64,000 nt of DNA from Firm-04 sp964479595 (GCA_964479595.1 CAYZMU010000002.1:1-64000), one strand, 5' to 3'; positions 9,269 through 17,591 are shown, counted from the first letter of the stretch. The notes: a model not told the origin generated them from the sequence alone. A program made the numbers and translations.

Positions 9269-10471
9269 ATGGCAAAACAACATTTTGAACGCACAAAGCC
9301 CCATGTCAACATTGGGACGATCGGCCACGTTGACCACGGCAAGACCACACTGACGGCCGCGATCACGAAGGTGCTCGCGATGAAGGGACAGGCGAAGTTC
9401 GAGGACTACAGCATGATCGACAAGGCGCCTGAGGAGCGCGCGCGCGGCATCACAATCAACACGGCGCACGTGGAGTACGAGACGGACAAGCGCCACTACG
9501 CGCACGTGGACTGCCCCGGACACGCGGACTACATCAAGAACATGATCACGGGCGCTGCGCAGATGGACGGCGCGATTCTGGTTGTCGCGGCTTCTGACGG
9601 CCCGATGGCGCAGACCAAAGAGCACATCCTGCTCGCGCGTCAGGTCGGCGTGCCGGCGATTGTTGTGTTCATGAACAAGACAGACCTCGTTGACGACGAG
9701 GAGCTCATCGAGCTCGTGGAGATGGATATCCGCGACACGCTCAACAAGTACGAGTTCCCCGGCGACGACATTCCGATTATCAAGGGCTCCGCTTTCCAGG
9801 CGCTGGATTCCAAGTCCGAGGACATCAACGACCCGGTGTACGCGCCGATTCTCGAGCTCATGGACGCCGTGGATTCCTACATCCCGACTCCGGAGCGCAA
9901 GGCGGACCAGCCGTTCCTGATGCCTGTTGAGGACGTGATGACCATTTCCGGACGCGGCACTGTCGCGACGGGCCGTGTCGAGCGCGGACAGGTAAAGCTT
10001 GGCGAGACGGTTGAAATTGTCGGCCTCAAGGATGAAAAACTCTCCACGGTTGTCACCGGCCTTGAGATGTTCCGCAAGACGCTCGATTTCGCGGAAGCGG
10101 GCGACAACATCGGCGCGCTGCTGCGCGGCATCTCCCGCAAGGAAGTCGAGAGAGGGCAGGTTCTGTGCAAGCCCGGCTCGATTCATCCGCACACGAAGTT
10201 TAAGGGGCAGGTTTACGTTCTGAAGAAGGAAGAAGGCGGCCGCCACAAGCCCTTCTTCTCCAACTACCGCCCGCAGTTCTATTTCCGCACAACGGACGTG
10301 ACGGGCATCATCACGCTGCCTGACGGCGTTCAGATGTGCAACCCCGGCGACAACATTGAGATTTCCGTGGAGCTCATCACCCCCATCGCGATTGAGCAGG
10401 GGCTGCGCTTCGCTATCCGCGAGGGCGGCAAGACCGTCGGTTCGGGTGTTGTCACCTCGATTATCGAATAA
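9269..10471 (+). CDS. tuf: Elongation factor Tu
   Basis: GTPase that delivers aminoacyl-tRNA to the ribosome. 400 residues; G1 GHVDHGKTTL, switch region RARGITINTAHVEYET, G3 DCPGHADY and G4 NKTD are all intact, and beta-barrel domains 2 and 3 are complete (ending GVVTSIIE). TAGGAGGAG precedes the ATG. It is separated from fusA by a 151-base spacer with its own promoter and is followed by a strong terminator. Confidence 0.98.
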   Translation: MAKQHFERTKPHVNIGTIGHVDHGKTTLTAAITKVLAMKGQAKFEDYSMIDKAPEERARGITINTAHVEYETDKRHYAHVDCPGHADYIKNMITGAAQMDGAILVVAASDGPMAQTKEHILLARQVGVPAIVVFMNKTDLVDDEELIELVEMDIRDTLNKYEFPGDDIPIIKGSAFQALDSKSEDINDPVYAPILELMDAVDSYIPTPERKADQPFLMPVEDVMTISGRGTVATGRVERGQVKLGETVEIVGLKDEKLSTVVTGLEMFRKTLDFAEAGDNIGALLRGISRKEVERGQVLCKPGSIHPHTKFKGQVYVLKKEEGGRHKPFFSNYRPQFYFRTTDVTGIITLPDGVQMCNPGDNIEISVELITPIAIEQGLRFAIREGGKTVGSGVVTSIIE

Positions 10472-10487
10472 GTTTCAGGCGTTTGCG

Positions 10488-10520
10488 GGCCGGATACATC
10501 TATGTGTGTCCGGCCTTTTT
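10488..10520 (+). terminator. Intrinsic terminator of tuf
   Basis: GGCCGGATACA (10488-10498) pairs with TGTGTCCGGCC (10505-10515) over 11 base pairs with one G-U, followed directly by TTTTT. Confidence 0.93.
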
Positions 10521-10577
10521 GTTGGCGCGCCCGCGCGGGGCTTTGCGGGAAAATTTTCAAAAATCGCTGTTTTCCTC

Positions 10578-10605
10578 TTGACAAAATCTCAAAAAGTAGT
10601 AAAAT
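10578..10605 (+). promoter_or_regulatory. Promoter of pfkA
   Basis: TTGACA at 10578-10583 and TAAAAT at 10600-10605, 16-base spacer. Confidence 0.7.
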
Positions 10606-10666
10606 AGTAGATAGGAGAGGAAGAAGCCGCGGGGTCTTCTGCGGCAGGAACGGGAGGACTTTGGCT

Positions 10667-11641
10667 ATGAAACGAATCGGGGTTTTGACCAGCGGCGGCG
10701 ACGCGCCGGGCATGAACGCTGCCATTCGCGCCGTCACGCGCACCGCGCTTTACAAGGGCATGGAAGTGGTCGGCATTCGCAGAGGCTATAACGGCCTTCT
10801 CGGCGAGGACGGCAAGGATGACGACGTGTTTGAGATGAACGCGCGCTCCGTGTCTTCCATCATTCAGCGCGGCGGGACTTTGCTCTTTACGGCGCGCTGC
10901 CCGCGTTTTAAGACCGAGGAAGGGATTCAGAAGGCAGTGGAGACCTGCAACCGCCTCGGGATTGAAGGGCTCGTGGTGATTGGCGGGGACGGTTCCTACC
11001 GCGGCGCGGGGGATTTGTCCCGTCACGGGATTGCCTGTGTGGGGCTTCCCGGCACGATTGACAACGACATTGCCAGCACGGATTTCACCATCGGCTATGA
11101 CACCGCGATGAACACGGTGATGGAACTGGTGGATAAACTGCGCGACACCTGCCACAGCCACGACCGCTGCTCGGTGGTCGAGGTCATGGGGAGAAACGCC
11201 GGGTATATCGCCGTGAACACAGCGGTCGCGTGCGGTGCGATTGAGGTTCTGTGCCCGGAAAAAGACCGCAGTGTTGATGAAATCATCGAGAAAATGCTCA
11301 GCAGCCGCAAGCTTGGCAAGCGCAATTTCATCATCATTGTCGCGGAGGGTATCGGGCATTCCGTGGAGATTGCCAAGTACATCGAGCAGCAAACGGGGAT
11401 TGAATCCCGCGCGACGATTCTGGGTCATGTGCAGCGCGGCGGTTCGCCCACGGTGCGCGACAGAGTGCTCGCCAGCCAGATGGGCAACTACGCGGTCAAC
11501 CTGCTCGAGCAGGGTATCGGCAACCGCGTGGTCGGTATCCGCGGGAATCAGCTCGTGGACTACGATATCCAGGAAGCGCTGCAAATGCAGAAGCCGTTTG
11601 ATGATGATCTCTATAACCTCTCAAACATCATCAGCATCTGA
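10667..11641 (+). CDS. pfkA: 6-phosphofructokinase
   Basis: Commits fructose 6-phosphate to glycolysis by ATP-dependent phosphorylation. 324 residues, the usual size of the bacterial ATP-PFK. The GGDAPGMNAAIRA phosphate-binding loop, GGDGSYRGA and the catalytic PGTIDNDI are intact; the Gly-Gly-Asp-Gly context points to ATP rather than pyrophosphate as donor. ATG 10667 follows GGGAGGA; upstream in-frame codons precede the promoter. It is monocistronic or reads into the folT leader; there is no T-rich terminator after it. Confidence 0.96.
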   Translation: MKRIGVLTSGGDAPGMNAAIRAVTRTALYKGMEVVGIRRGYNGLLGEDGKDDDVFEMNARSVSSIIQRGGTLLFTARCPRFKTEEGIQKAVETCNRLGIEGLVVIGGDGSYRGAGDLSRHGIACVGLPGTIDNDIASTDFTIGYDTAMNTVMELVDKLRDTCHSHDRCSVVEVMGRNAGYIAVNTAVACGAIEVLCPEKDRSVDEIIEKMLSSRKLGKRNFIIIVAEGIGHSVEIAKYIEQQTGIESRATILGHVQRGGSPTVRDRVLASQMGNYAVNLLEQGIGNRVVGIRGNQLVDYDIQEALQMQKPFDDDLYNLSNIISI

Positions 11642-11667
11642 AATTCCAAGTTATACACAAGTATGCC

Positions 11668-11688
11668 GCGCGGTTGATTAGACCGCGT
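11668..11688 (+). promoter_or_regulatory. Hairpin overlapping the 5' strand of the riboswitch P1 stem
   Basis: CGCGGT (11669-11674) pairs with ACCGCG (11682-11687), extended by a G-U pair. It lacks a T-run, so it is not a normal terminator for pfkA. Its 3' strand shares bases 11685-11687 with P1 of the riboswitch, so the two folds are mutually exclusive. Confidence 0.4.
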
Positions 11689-11796
11689 CAGAGTAGGAAA
11701 TTTCGCGTAAAGTGCCGCCTGAACGGGGAGTTGTCAGGCGGACGAAAAGCGCCGGTGACGGCCGCTTGCGGTGGAGTTTCCGCATCCCGCTGAGGC
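11685..11796 (+). promoter_or_regulatory. Tetrahydrofolate (THF-I) riboswitch
   Basis: The conserved blocks of the THF class appear in order: GAGTAG, TTCGCGT-AAAGTG, GGGGAGTTG, ACGAAAAGCG, GCGGTGGAG and GCATCCCGCT. Stems are clear: P1 GCGTCAG/CTGAGGC (one mismatch), P2 GGAAATTTC/GGAGTTTCC, P3 CCGCCTGA/TCAGGCGG (perfect) and a GTGA-capped hairpin at about 11748-11768. It lies directly upstream of folT, the usual partner of this riboswitch in Clostridia. Confidence 0.9.
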
Positions 11797-11816
11797 ATAA
11801 GGGAAGTTTTTGATTG

Positions 11817-11849
11817 CTCCTTTGTGCATTCAGTATCTGTGCAGAGGAG
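11817..11849 (+). promoter_or_regulatory. Hairpin sequestering the folT ribosome-binding site
   Basis: CTCCTTTGTGCA (11817-11828) can pair with TGTGCAGAGGAG (11838-11849) over 12 base pairs with a few G-U pairs and a 9-base loop. The 3' strand contains the Shine-Dalgarno sequence AGAGGAG (11843-11849), seven bases before the folT ATG. This is the expected expression platform for translational control by the riboswitch. Confidence 0.75.
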
Positions 11850-11856
11850 TATTTTT

Positions 11857-12444
11857 ATGAAGATTTTTCGCGAGTCGTTACGGGAACTGAAGGATTTGCG
11901 TGCCCTGGCGGTCACCGCCATGCTGATCGCCGTGTCCATGCTCATTGAGTCCTTCACCATCAATCTGGGATTTATCAAGATTAACTTTTCGTTTCTGGCG
12001 ATTGCCGCCATCGGCATGCTGTACGGGCCCGCTGTCAGTTTTCTGGCGGGCGGGATCTGCGATGTGCTGGGGTATCTGGTCTCCCCAAGCGGCGGGTTCT
12101 TTGTCATCTACACGGTGATAGCCGCCGTGCAGGGGCTGCTCTACGGGCTTATCGCCTACAGAAAGCTGCCGAAGGCGAGCGCGCCGAAAGCTTACCGCGC
12201 GTCGATGCTCACGCGGCTTATCATCGCGCGGGCTGCGGATGTTTTGTTTATCAATCTTATCTGCAACACCGCTGCCAACTACTATTACGGATTTCTGGCG
12301 GACAAAACTTTACCTGCCGCCATCGCGGCGCGGGTCGCGAAGAACCTGCTGGAACTGCCGGTGGATCTGCTTCTGATTTCGGTAGTCCTGATGGCGGTGC
12401 TGGAGGCGTACGCGGCGGTTTTCGGGCGAAAAAAGGCGGTTTGA
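11857..12444 (+). CDS. folT: Folate ECF transporter S component
   Basis: Membrane substrate-binding subunit that would capture folate and work with the shared ECF module (EcfA, EcfA', EcfT), which is not in this window. 195 residues, about six membrane segments, with the N-terminal amphipathic RESLRELKDLRALAVTAMLIA and the glycine-rich GMLYGPAVSFLAGGICDVLGYL motif of ECF S components. The THF riboswitch upstream supports folate as the substrate. ATG 11857 is used because upstream in-frame codons lie inside the leader hairpin. Confidence 0.9.
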   Translation: MKIFRESLRELKDLRALAVTAMLIAVSMLIESFTINLGFIKINFSFLAIAAIGMLYGPAVSFLAGGICDVLGYLVSPSGGFFVIYTVIAAVQGLLYGLIAYRKLPKASAPKAYRASMLTRLIIARAADVLFINLICNTAANYYYGFLADKTLPAAIAARVAKNLLELPVDLLLISVVLMAVLEAYAAVFGRKKAV

Positions 12445-12459
12445 AAGGATGGTTGCCAT

Positions 12460-13278
12460 ATGAACATCGGATTTCTCGGCGCGGGGAATATGGGCTCCGC
12501 GATGATTCGCGGGATTGCGGGCTCGAAGCTTTGCGCGGGCGCGTCGGCGGCGAAGCTGCTGGTGTTTGACCCGGACACATCAAAAGCCGAGGCGCTGGGC
12601 GAAGTCGGCGTGACGGTCTGTGAGAGCGCGCAGGCGCTTTGTGACGCGTCGGATTTTCTGGTTCTGGCGGTCAAGCCGCAGGTTCTGGGGGGCGTACTCG
12701 ATTCCGTTACGGTGCGTCAGGAGCAGGTGATTGTCTCGATTTGCGCGGGCATCTCGGCGGATTTCATCCGCAGCCACACCATTGCCGGGGCACGGGTGAT
12801 TCTGGTTATGCCCAACACGCCGCTGATGCTGATGGCGGGAGCGACCGCGCTGGCGCGGTGCGCGGGCGTCACGGACGAGGAATTCGCGTTCGCGAAGGAG
12901 ATGTTCTCGGTCTGCGGAATCGCGGAGGAAGTGCCTGAAAATAAGATGCGCGAGGTCATCGCCGTCAACAGCAGCAGTCCCGCGTTTTTGTATCTCTACG
13001 CGAAGGGCTTTCTGGATTACGCCAAAGACGCCGGGCTGGACGAGGGCGTCGCGCTGCGTCTCTTTGCACAGGCGATGACAGGCTCCGCGCGGATGCTGAC
13101 GGAATCCGGCAAGACGCCCGACGAACTGATTGCCATGGTTTCTTCTCCCGGCGGCACGACACTGGCGGGGCTGGACGTGCTCTACGCGCAAAACCTCACC
13201 TCCACCGTGAAATCCTGCTGTGAGCATTGCACAAAGCGCGCCTACGAACTCGCGGGCGAGGATTCGCCGAAAGGCTGA
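12460..13278 (+). CDS. proC: Pyrroline-5-carboxylate reductase
   Basis: Last step of proline synthesis: reduces pyrroline-5-carboxylate with NAD(P)H. 272 residues with the Rossmann motif GFLGAGNMGSAMIRG at the N-terminus, PNTPLMLMAGATAL in the middle and the C-terminal VSSPGGTTLAGLDVL signature. It follows folT by 15 bases and may share its transcript; proA and proB are not in the window. Confidence 0.95.
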   Translation: MNIGFLGAGNMGSAMIRGIAGSKLCAGASAAKLLVFDPDTSKAEALGEVGVTVCESAQALCDASDFLVLAVKPQVLGGVLDSVTVRQEQVIVSICAGISADFIRSHTIAGARVILVMPNTPLMLMAGATALARCAGVTDEEFAFAKEMFSVCGIAEEVPENKMREVIAVNSSSPAFLYLYAKGFLDYAKDAGLDEGVALRLFAQAMTGSARMLTESGKTPDELIAMVSSPGGTTLAGLDVLYAQNLTSTVKSCCEHCTKRAYELAGEDSPKG

Positions 13279-13296
13279 GAAAGGAGTTTTGCCCCG

Positions 13297-14214
13297 ATGG
13301 GACTTTTTGGGGGCTCTCAGAACGACGGACCGGGCATCAACCCCAACGAGCCGAAGAAGAAGCCGTTCTTTCGGTTCTGGGAGGTCATGTGGCGCAACAG
13401 CGGCAAGATTCTCGGGCTGAATCTCATCTACATGGTCCTGCACGCCCCGCTTTTTCTTGCCGGCATTGTCCTGTTTGAGACCAACAACACCCTCACCGCG
13501 ATGGTCTGCCTGCTTCTGCTGCTTCTGCAGTTCTTTCTCGAGGGCGCCATTATGATGGGGTGCGCGAGGGTGCTGAAAAACATCGTAAGCGACAAGGCGT
13601 TCTTTCTGGGCGTGGAGTTTAAGAAGGGCTTCAAATACAACTACGGCGCCTCGTTCCTCATCTGGCTGCTCGATTTCTTCATCATCGTCTCCGTTGTGGC
13701 GGGCTACTTCATCTATCCGTACCTCGCGGAGTCGCTCGGCACGAAAGTGGTCTATATCCCTTACATTATCTCTCTGGCGGTCGCGCTGATTGTGCTGTTT
13801 ATGAACTATTATCTCATTCCGCTCGCCGCCACGACCACGCTGCGCAAGCGCGATATCTTCGTAAATTCGTTCAAATTGGCGCTGCTGTCACCCAAGCAGT
13901 GTCTGATTACGACGGGCGGCATCGCGTTCATGGTCGGGATTTGTGTGCTGCTTTTCCGCATCAACATCGAGTTCACGCTTCTGCTCGCGTTCTTTCCCGC
14001 GGCGTTTATCGGGTATCTTGTCATGTTTGTGCATTATCCCGTTATCCGCAAGTATGTGATCGACCCCTACTACGAGGAGCGCGGGGAGGAAAATCCCGAG
14101 GACGACGAACCGGCCGCGGACGATGAGGAACAGCGCGTCTTCACCGATCAGGGAAAGACCGAAAAAAAGAAAACCCCCAAGCAGAAGGGGAAAAAGGGAA
14201 AAGTCATCAGTTAA
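13297..14214 (+). CDS. DUF624 (YesL-like) membrane protein
   Basis: 305 residues with about six membrane segments (roughly 50-235) and a charged Asp/Glu- then Lys-rich C-terminal tail. FFRFWEVMWRNSGKILGLNL at the start and the pattern of paired helices match the YesL/DUF624 family, found in Firmicutes with sugar-uptake genes, though none is adjacent here. Starts 19 bases after proC and ends at a bidirectional terminator. Family assignment is by pattern only. Confidence 0.65.
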   Translation: MGLFGGSQNDGPGINPNEPKKKPFFRFWEVMWRNSGKILGLNLIYMVLHAPLFLAGIVLFETNNTLTAMVCLLLLLLQFFLEGAIMMGCARVLKNIVSDKAFFLGVEFKKGFKYNYGASFLIWLLDFFIIVSVVAGYFIYPYLAESLGTKVVYIPYIISLAVALIVLFMNYYLIPLAATTTLRKRDIFVNSFKLALLSPKQCLITTGGIAFMVGICVLLFRINIEFTLLLAFFPAAFIGYLVMFVHYPVIRKYVIDPYYEERGEENPEDDEPAADDEEQRVFTDQGKTEKKKTPKQKGKKGKVIS

Positions 14215-14216
14215 AC

Positions 14217-14248
14217 AAAAGGTGCTTCGCGGAAACGAAGCACCTTTT
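14217..14248. terminator. Bidirectional terminator
   Basis: AAAAGGTGCTTCG (14217-14229) and CGAAGCACCTTTT (14236-14248) are perfectly complementary over 13 base pairs with a 6-base loop. A-run on the left and T-run on the right serve the convergent genes on both strands. Confidence 0.93.
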
Positions 14249-14254
14249 CTGATA

Positions 14255-14629
14255 TTACTTGAGTTCGATGGTCGCGCCGGCGTCCTCGAGCTTTTTCTTG
14301 AGTTCTTCCGCTTCCGCTTTCGGAACGGCTTCCTTGAGGGTTGTCGGAGCGGCCTCGACGGTCGTTTTCGCGTCCTTCAGACCCAGCCCGAGCGCGTCCT
14401 TGACCGCCTTGATGACGTCCATCTTCTTTTCGCCGAAGGAAGTCATCACCACATCGAATTCGGTCTTTTCCTCCTCAGCGGCGGGAGCGGCGGCACCCGC
14501 GCCGGCAGCGGCAACCACAGCCGTAACGCCGAATTCTTCCTGAATCGCTTCCACGAGGTCCGCCAGCTCCAGAACCGTCAGCGGCTTGATGACCTCCTCA
14601 ATAATCTTCAAAGATTTTTCCGTAGCCAT
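14255..14629 (-). CDS. rplL: 50S ribosomal protein L7/L12
   Basis: Stalk protein that recruits translation factors. 124 residues: N-terminal dimerisation helices (KSLKIIEEVIKPLTVLELAD), the Ala/Gly hinge (AAAGAGAAAPAAEEE), then the globular domain (EFDVVMTSFGEKKMDVIKAV). Lies 45 bases after rplJ on the same strand. Confidence 0.98.
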   Translation of the reverse strand: MATEKSLKIIEEVIKPLTVLELADLVEAIQEEFGVTAVVAAAGAGAAAPAAEEEKTEFDVVMTSFGEKKMDVIKAVKDALGLGLKDAKTTVEAAPTTLKEAVPKAEAEELKKKLEDAGATIELK

Positions 14630-14674
14630 AATTGTTCTCCTTTACAATCTCAAAAAGTGGCGTCTGGGCGACGT

Positions 14675-15184
14675 TTAAGCGGCGTCTCCCTGCTGTTTCT
14701 CGACGAGCGCCTGCAGCGTCGCGGCAAGCTTTTGGATAGGACCTTGCAGCGCGCCGACCAGCTGAGCGAGCAGCACATCCTTCGAAGGAATCTTCGAAAG
14801 CGCCTGCACACCGGCGGCGTCATAGACCTCGCCCTCGACAAATCCCGCTTTCAGGGCGAAAGTGCTGTTGGATTTCTCGGCGTAAGCGCCCAGAATCCGC
14901 GCGGGAGCGGTCTGGTCGTCCTGGCAGATGGCAATGGCGGTCGTGCCCTCGAGCACGCTGTCAAACTGCGTGTAGCCCGCCTCATGCATCGCGAGGCGAA
15001 TCAGCGTGTTCTTCTGGACGGTGTACTCCACCCCTGCCTCACGCAGCTCGCGGCGCAGCGCCGTGTCGTCCGCGACGGTAATGCCCCTGTAATCGACGAG
15101 CACGCAGGATGCGGCCGTTTTCAGCCGCTGCGCCAGCTCGGCGACCTGTGCCTTCTTCGATTCCAGAACCTTTTCACTCGGCAT
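14675..15184 (-). CDS. rplJ: 50S ribosomal protein L10
   Basis: Anchors L7/L12 dimers to 23S rRNA and, with them, represses its own mRNA in many bacteria. 169 residues, N-terminal rRNA-binding domain (SCVLVDYRGITVADDTALRRELR) and C-terminal helix for L12 binding. I start at ATG 15184, which follows AACGGAGGTG; the upstream in-frame GTG overlaps that site. The upstream leader carries an attenuator. The usual neighbours rplK and rplA are not present. Confidence 0.97.
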   Translation of the reverse strand: MPSEKVLESKKAQVAELAQRLKTAASCVLVDYRGITVADDTALRRELREAGVEYTVQKNTLIRLAMHEAGYTQFDSVLEGTTAIAICQDDQTAPARILGAYAEKSNSTFALKAGFVEGEVYDAAGVQALSKIPSKDVLLAQLVGALQGPIQKLAATLQALVEKQQGDAA

Positions 15185-15235
15185 CAAAATCACCTCCGTT
15201 AAAAGATAGTCTCTATCATCAAACAGTCAGCGCGT

Positions 15236-15262
15236 AAAAAACCTCCCACGAAAGCGGGAGGT
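15236..15262 (-). terminator. Attenuator in the rplJ leader
   Basis: On the minus strand ACCTCCCGC pairs with GTGGGAGGT (nine pairs, one G-U, TTTC loop) and is followed by a T-run, all inside the transcribed leader about 50 bases before rplJ. A terminator in this position implies conditional read-through. Confidence 0.85.
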
Positions 15263-15362
15263 GCGGCAAAGACCCGAAAGAGCCCTATACAACACACCTC
15301 GGCAGGACTTCCGCGCGAAAAAGCGCCGCCTGCTGTCTTCGGCTGTCTGATTCATAAAGCAC
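15263..15362 (-). promoter_or_regulatory. Ribosomal protein L10 leader
   Basis: Between promoter and attenuator the leader can fold into an irregular hairpin closed by GCAGG (plus-strand 15329-15333) and CCTGC (15302-15306). Position and architecture match the L10 leader of Firmicutes, where L10(L12)4 binds a kinked stem and favours termination. Match to the Rfam family is inferred. Confidence 0.65.
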
Positions 15363-15366
15363 ATCT

Positions 15367-15395
15367 ATTATACCACAGTTTTCCCCGCTTGTCAA
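15367..15395 (-). promoter_or_regulatory. Promoter of rplJ-rplL
   Basis: Minus-strand TTGACA (15390-15395) and TATAAT (15367-15372), 17-base spacer, extended -10 TGTGG. Confidence 0.9.
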
Positions 15396-15420
15396 GCCTT
15401 TCTCAAAATTTTTTTGGGGC

Positions 15421-15449
15421 TTGAAAATCGCGCCGGACTGTGGTATAAT
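15421..15449 (+). promoter_or_regulatory. Promoter of the PHP phosphatase gene
   Basis: TTGAAA at 15421-15426 and TATAAT at 15444-15449, 17-base spacer, extended -10 TGTGG. Diverges from the rplJ promoter. Confidence 0.85.
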
Positions 15450-15482
15450 GAGAACGGGACAGTTTTGGAGGGAGATGGTACG

Positions 15483-16322
15483 ATGCTGATGAATCTGCAC
15501 ACGCACACGCGGCATTCCCCGGACGGGGAGGACACCGTTTCGGAGCGCGTGGCTGAGGCGAAGCGGCTGGGGCTGCGCTATATGGCGGTGACGGACCACG
15601 TAGAACTCAACCGTTTCCTTCCCGCCTCGGAATACGGCGCCGTGCCGTCTGTTATCTTTGACTACGACAGCAGAAAGGTTTTCGAGGATTCCCTCGCGGA
15701 CGTGACAGAGCAAAAATCCCGCTGCGATGGGCTTACTTTGCTGTGCGGGGCGGAGTTCGGGCAGATTCCGTGTGATATCGCGCTCGGGGAGAGGCTCTAC
15801 GCCGACCCGCGTCTGGATTTGGTGATCGGTTCGGTTCACGAGCTGCCCGGAATGCCCGATTTTTATTTTATCAATTATAACGCCGTGGACGCGCGGGCGC
15901 TCATCACGGAATACTTTGAGGAGGTTCTTCGGCTGGCGCGGACGGACTGCTACGATATTTTGGGGCATCTGACCTACGCGCTGCGCTATCTGCCCCGCCG
16001 CGCCGACTATGACATCTCCCCGCACCTGCCCGTCATTGACGAGATTTACCGCGTCATCATCGCCAAGGGCAAGGCTCTGGAACTGAACGGCTCCATGCTC
16101 AAAAAGCCGGGCGGTGTTACGGACCCGGATTTCGCCCTGCTCAAACGCTATCGTGCCGCGGGCGGGCGGCTGCTCACAATCAGCACGGACGCGCATCATA
16201 TGCGGTATCTGGGCTATAAAGTAAATGATTTGGAACAGATGGCGCGGGACGCCGGGTTTGAGGAACTGACTGTCTATCAGAAGCATCAACCCGTCGCTGT
16301 CGCGCTGCCCAAGACGGATTGA
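15483..16322 (+). CDS. hisJ: PHP-domain histidinol-phosphatase
   Basis: 279 residues of a PHP metallo-phosphatase: metal-binding NLHTHTRHSPDGEDTVSE at the N-terminus, VTDHVE, GAEFG, GSVHE, HLTYALRY and the C-terminal STDAHH are all in place. The HisK/HisJ subgroup (about 270 residues) dephosphorylates histidinol phosphate in histidine synthesis; no other his gene is in the window, so the exact substrate is inferred. ATG 15483 follows GGAGGGAG; upstream in-frame codons precede the transcription start. Confidence 0.85.
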   Translation: MLMNLHTHTRHSPDGEDTVSERVAEAKRLGLRYMAVTDHVELNRFLPASEYGAVPSVIFDYDSRKVFEDSLADVTEQKSRCDGLTLLCGAEFGQIPCDIALGERLYADPRLDLVIGSVHELPGMPDFYFINYNAVDARALITEYFEEVLRLARTDCYDILGHLTYALRYLPRRADYDISPHLPVIDEIYRVIIAKGKALELNGSMLKKPGGVTDPDFALLKRYRAAGGRLLTISTDAHHMRYLGYKVNDLEQMARDAGFEELTVYQKHQPVAVALPKTD

Positions 16323-16331
16323 AGGCGCGAT

Positions 16332-16967
16332 ATGGGGATTTTTGACGCTTTCAAGCGTGTGGAATCCGAGGCGGCGCCGCGTACGGGCGCGCCGGAGTGG
16401 ATCGTAGCGGGGCTTGGGAATGTAGGGCCGCGCTACGCCCGCACGCGCCACAACACGGGCTTTCTCATGCTGGACGCCTTCGCGGAGAAACAGGGCGTTT
16501 CGTTCAGCCGCCATAAGTTTCGCAGCATGGTCGCGCAGACGTCCTGCGCGGGGAAGGAATGCCTGCTTCTGAAGCCCGAAACGCTGATGAACGCGAGCGG
16601 GCAGGCGGTTTGCGAGGCCATGCGGTTTTATAAAATCCCGCCGGAACAGGTGCTTGTAATTTATGATGACATTTATCTGGCTGTCGGTGGGATACGGATT
16701 CGAAAGCGCGGCACGGACGGCGGACACAACGGGATAAAAAATATCATCTATCTCTCGGGCGCGGACACTTTCCCGAGAATTCGCGTCGGTGTGGGGCAGA
16801 AACCGAGCCCGGACGCCTCCTTGGTGGATTGGGTGCTTTCTGATTTTACAAAAGATGAGATGGATATGATTCAAAAGACCGCTAAAGATGTCGCCGCGGC
16901 GATTCCGCTGATTGTAGGCGGCAAAATAGACGAGGCGATGAACCGTTTCAACCGTGCCCGCGGCTGA
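16332..16967 (+). CDS. pth: Peptidyl-tRNA hydrolase
   Basis: Releases peptides from prematurely dropped peptidyl-tRNA. 211 residues, slightly long: a roughly 22-residue N-terminal extension precedes EWIVAGLGNVGPRYARTRHNTGF, which carries the catalytic His. LNASGQAV, YDDIYLAVG and RKRGTDGGHNGIKNII are intact. Follows the phosphatase by nine bases. In many Firmicutes mfd follows pth; here an unrelated gene does. Confidence 0.95.
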   Translation: MGIFDAFKRVESEAAPRTGAPEWIVAGLGNVGPRYARTRHNTGFLMLDAFAEKQGVSFSRHKFRSMVAQTSCAGKECLLLKPETLMNASGQAVCEAMRFYKIPPEQVLVIYDDIYLAVGGIRIRKRGTDGGHNGIKNIIYLSGADTFPRIRVGVGQKPSPDASLVDWVLSDFTKDEMDMIQKTAKDVAAAIPLIVGGKIDEAMNRFNRARG

Positions 16968-17004
16968 GAAAAGCGTTTTGACGCGGTTCGGGGGTGTTTG
17001 GACG

Positions 17005-17591
17005 ATGCAGGTCACGAAGCTCACGGCGGACGGAATCCTCTCGCGGATTATGACGTGCGCCATGCGGGCTCAGGACGAGCGCTNNNNNNNNNNNNNNNNN
17101 NNNNNNNNNNNNNNNNNNNNNNNNNNNNNNNNNNNNNNNNNNNNNNNNNNNNNNNNNNNNNNNNNNNNNNNNNNNNNNNNNNNCTCACGCTTTCGAAAGA
17201 TTTTGTGTCGCTGCATTCGGGCGCGGATTTTATGGCGCTGCTGCGCGCGGAATGGTCGGAGCAGACGAATGCGCTTGCGGAAGCCGCGGCGAAACATCTG
17301 CGCCGGCACGAACTGCGTACCGCGAGGATGTTTGCCGAACGCGCGGGGGTACCCATCACGCTGCGGCTGGAGAGCGGCCGCCTTGAGAGCGACATCTGGT
17401 CGCTGCCTCTTTCCAGGTTCGGGCTGATGCCGCTGATGTGGGATTCGGAAGTCTGCGGCATGGCGCGTCTGCTTGCCGAACGGCTGCGGGATTTGCTGGG
17501 CGGCGCGGAAATCATGGTTGAGCGCGAGGAGGCGGCGTGGCGCTGCCGTCTGACGCTTCCCCCGGGGAGTGTGAACCGCGATGCGCTTTGA
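17005..17591 (+). CDS. Hypothetical protein, interrupted by an assembly gap
   Basis: From ATG 17005 the frame reads MQVTKLTADGILSRIMTCA up to the gap. After the gap the convincing frame is shifted by one base relative to a 100-base count (LTLSKDFVSLHSGADFM to PPGSVNRDAL), so the gap size is wrong rather than the gene broken. The C-terminal part is helix-rich, soluble and ends 11 bases inside tsaE. I do not recognise a family; a charged helical ERLRDLLGGAEIMVE segment is all that stands out. Confidence 0.55.
17084..17183. other. Assembly gap (100 N)
   Basis: Exactly 100 N. The reading frames on either side do not match a 100-base distance. Confidence 0.95.

Noticed and set aside
15285..17063. 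Long minus-strand frame opposite the phosphatase and pth genes
   Set aside because: GC-rich antisense shadow with Arg/His-rich composition and no domain. Similar long shadows opposite hydG (36582-38252) and prs-like (35545-36639) were rejected for the same reason.
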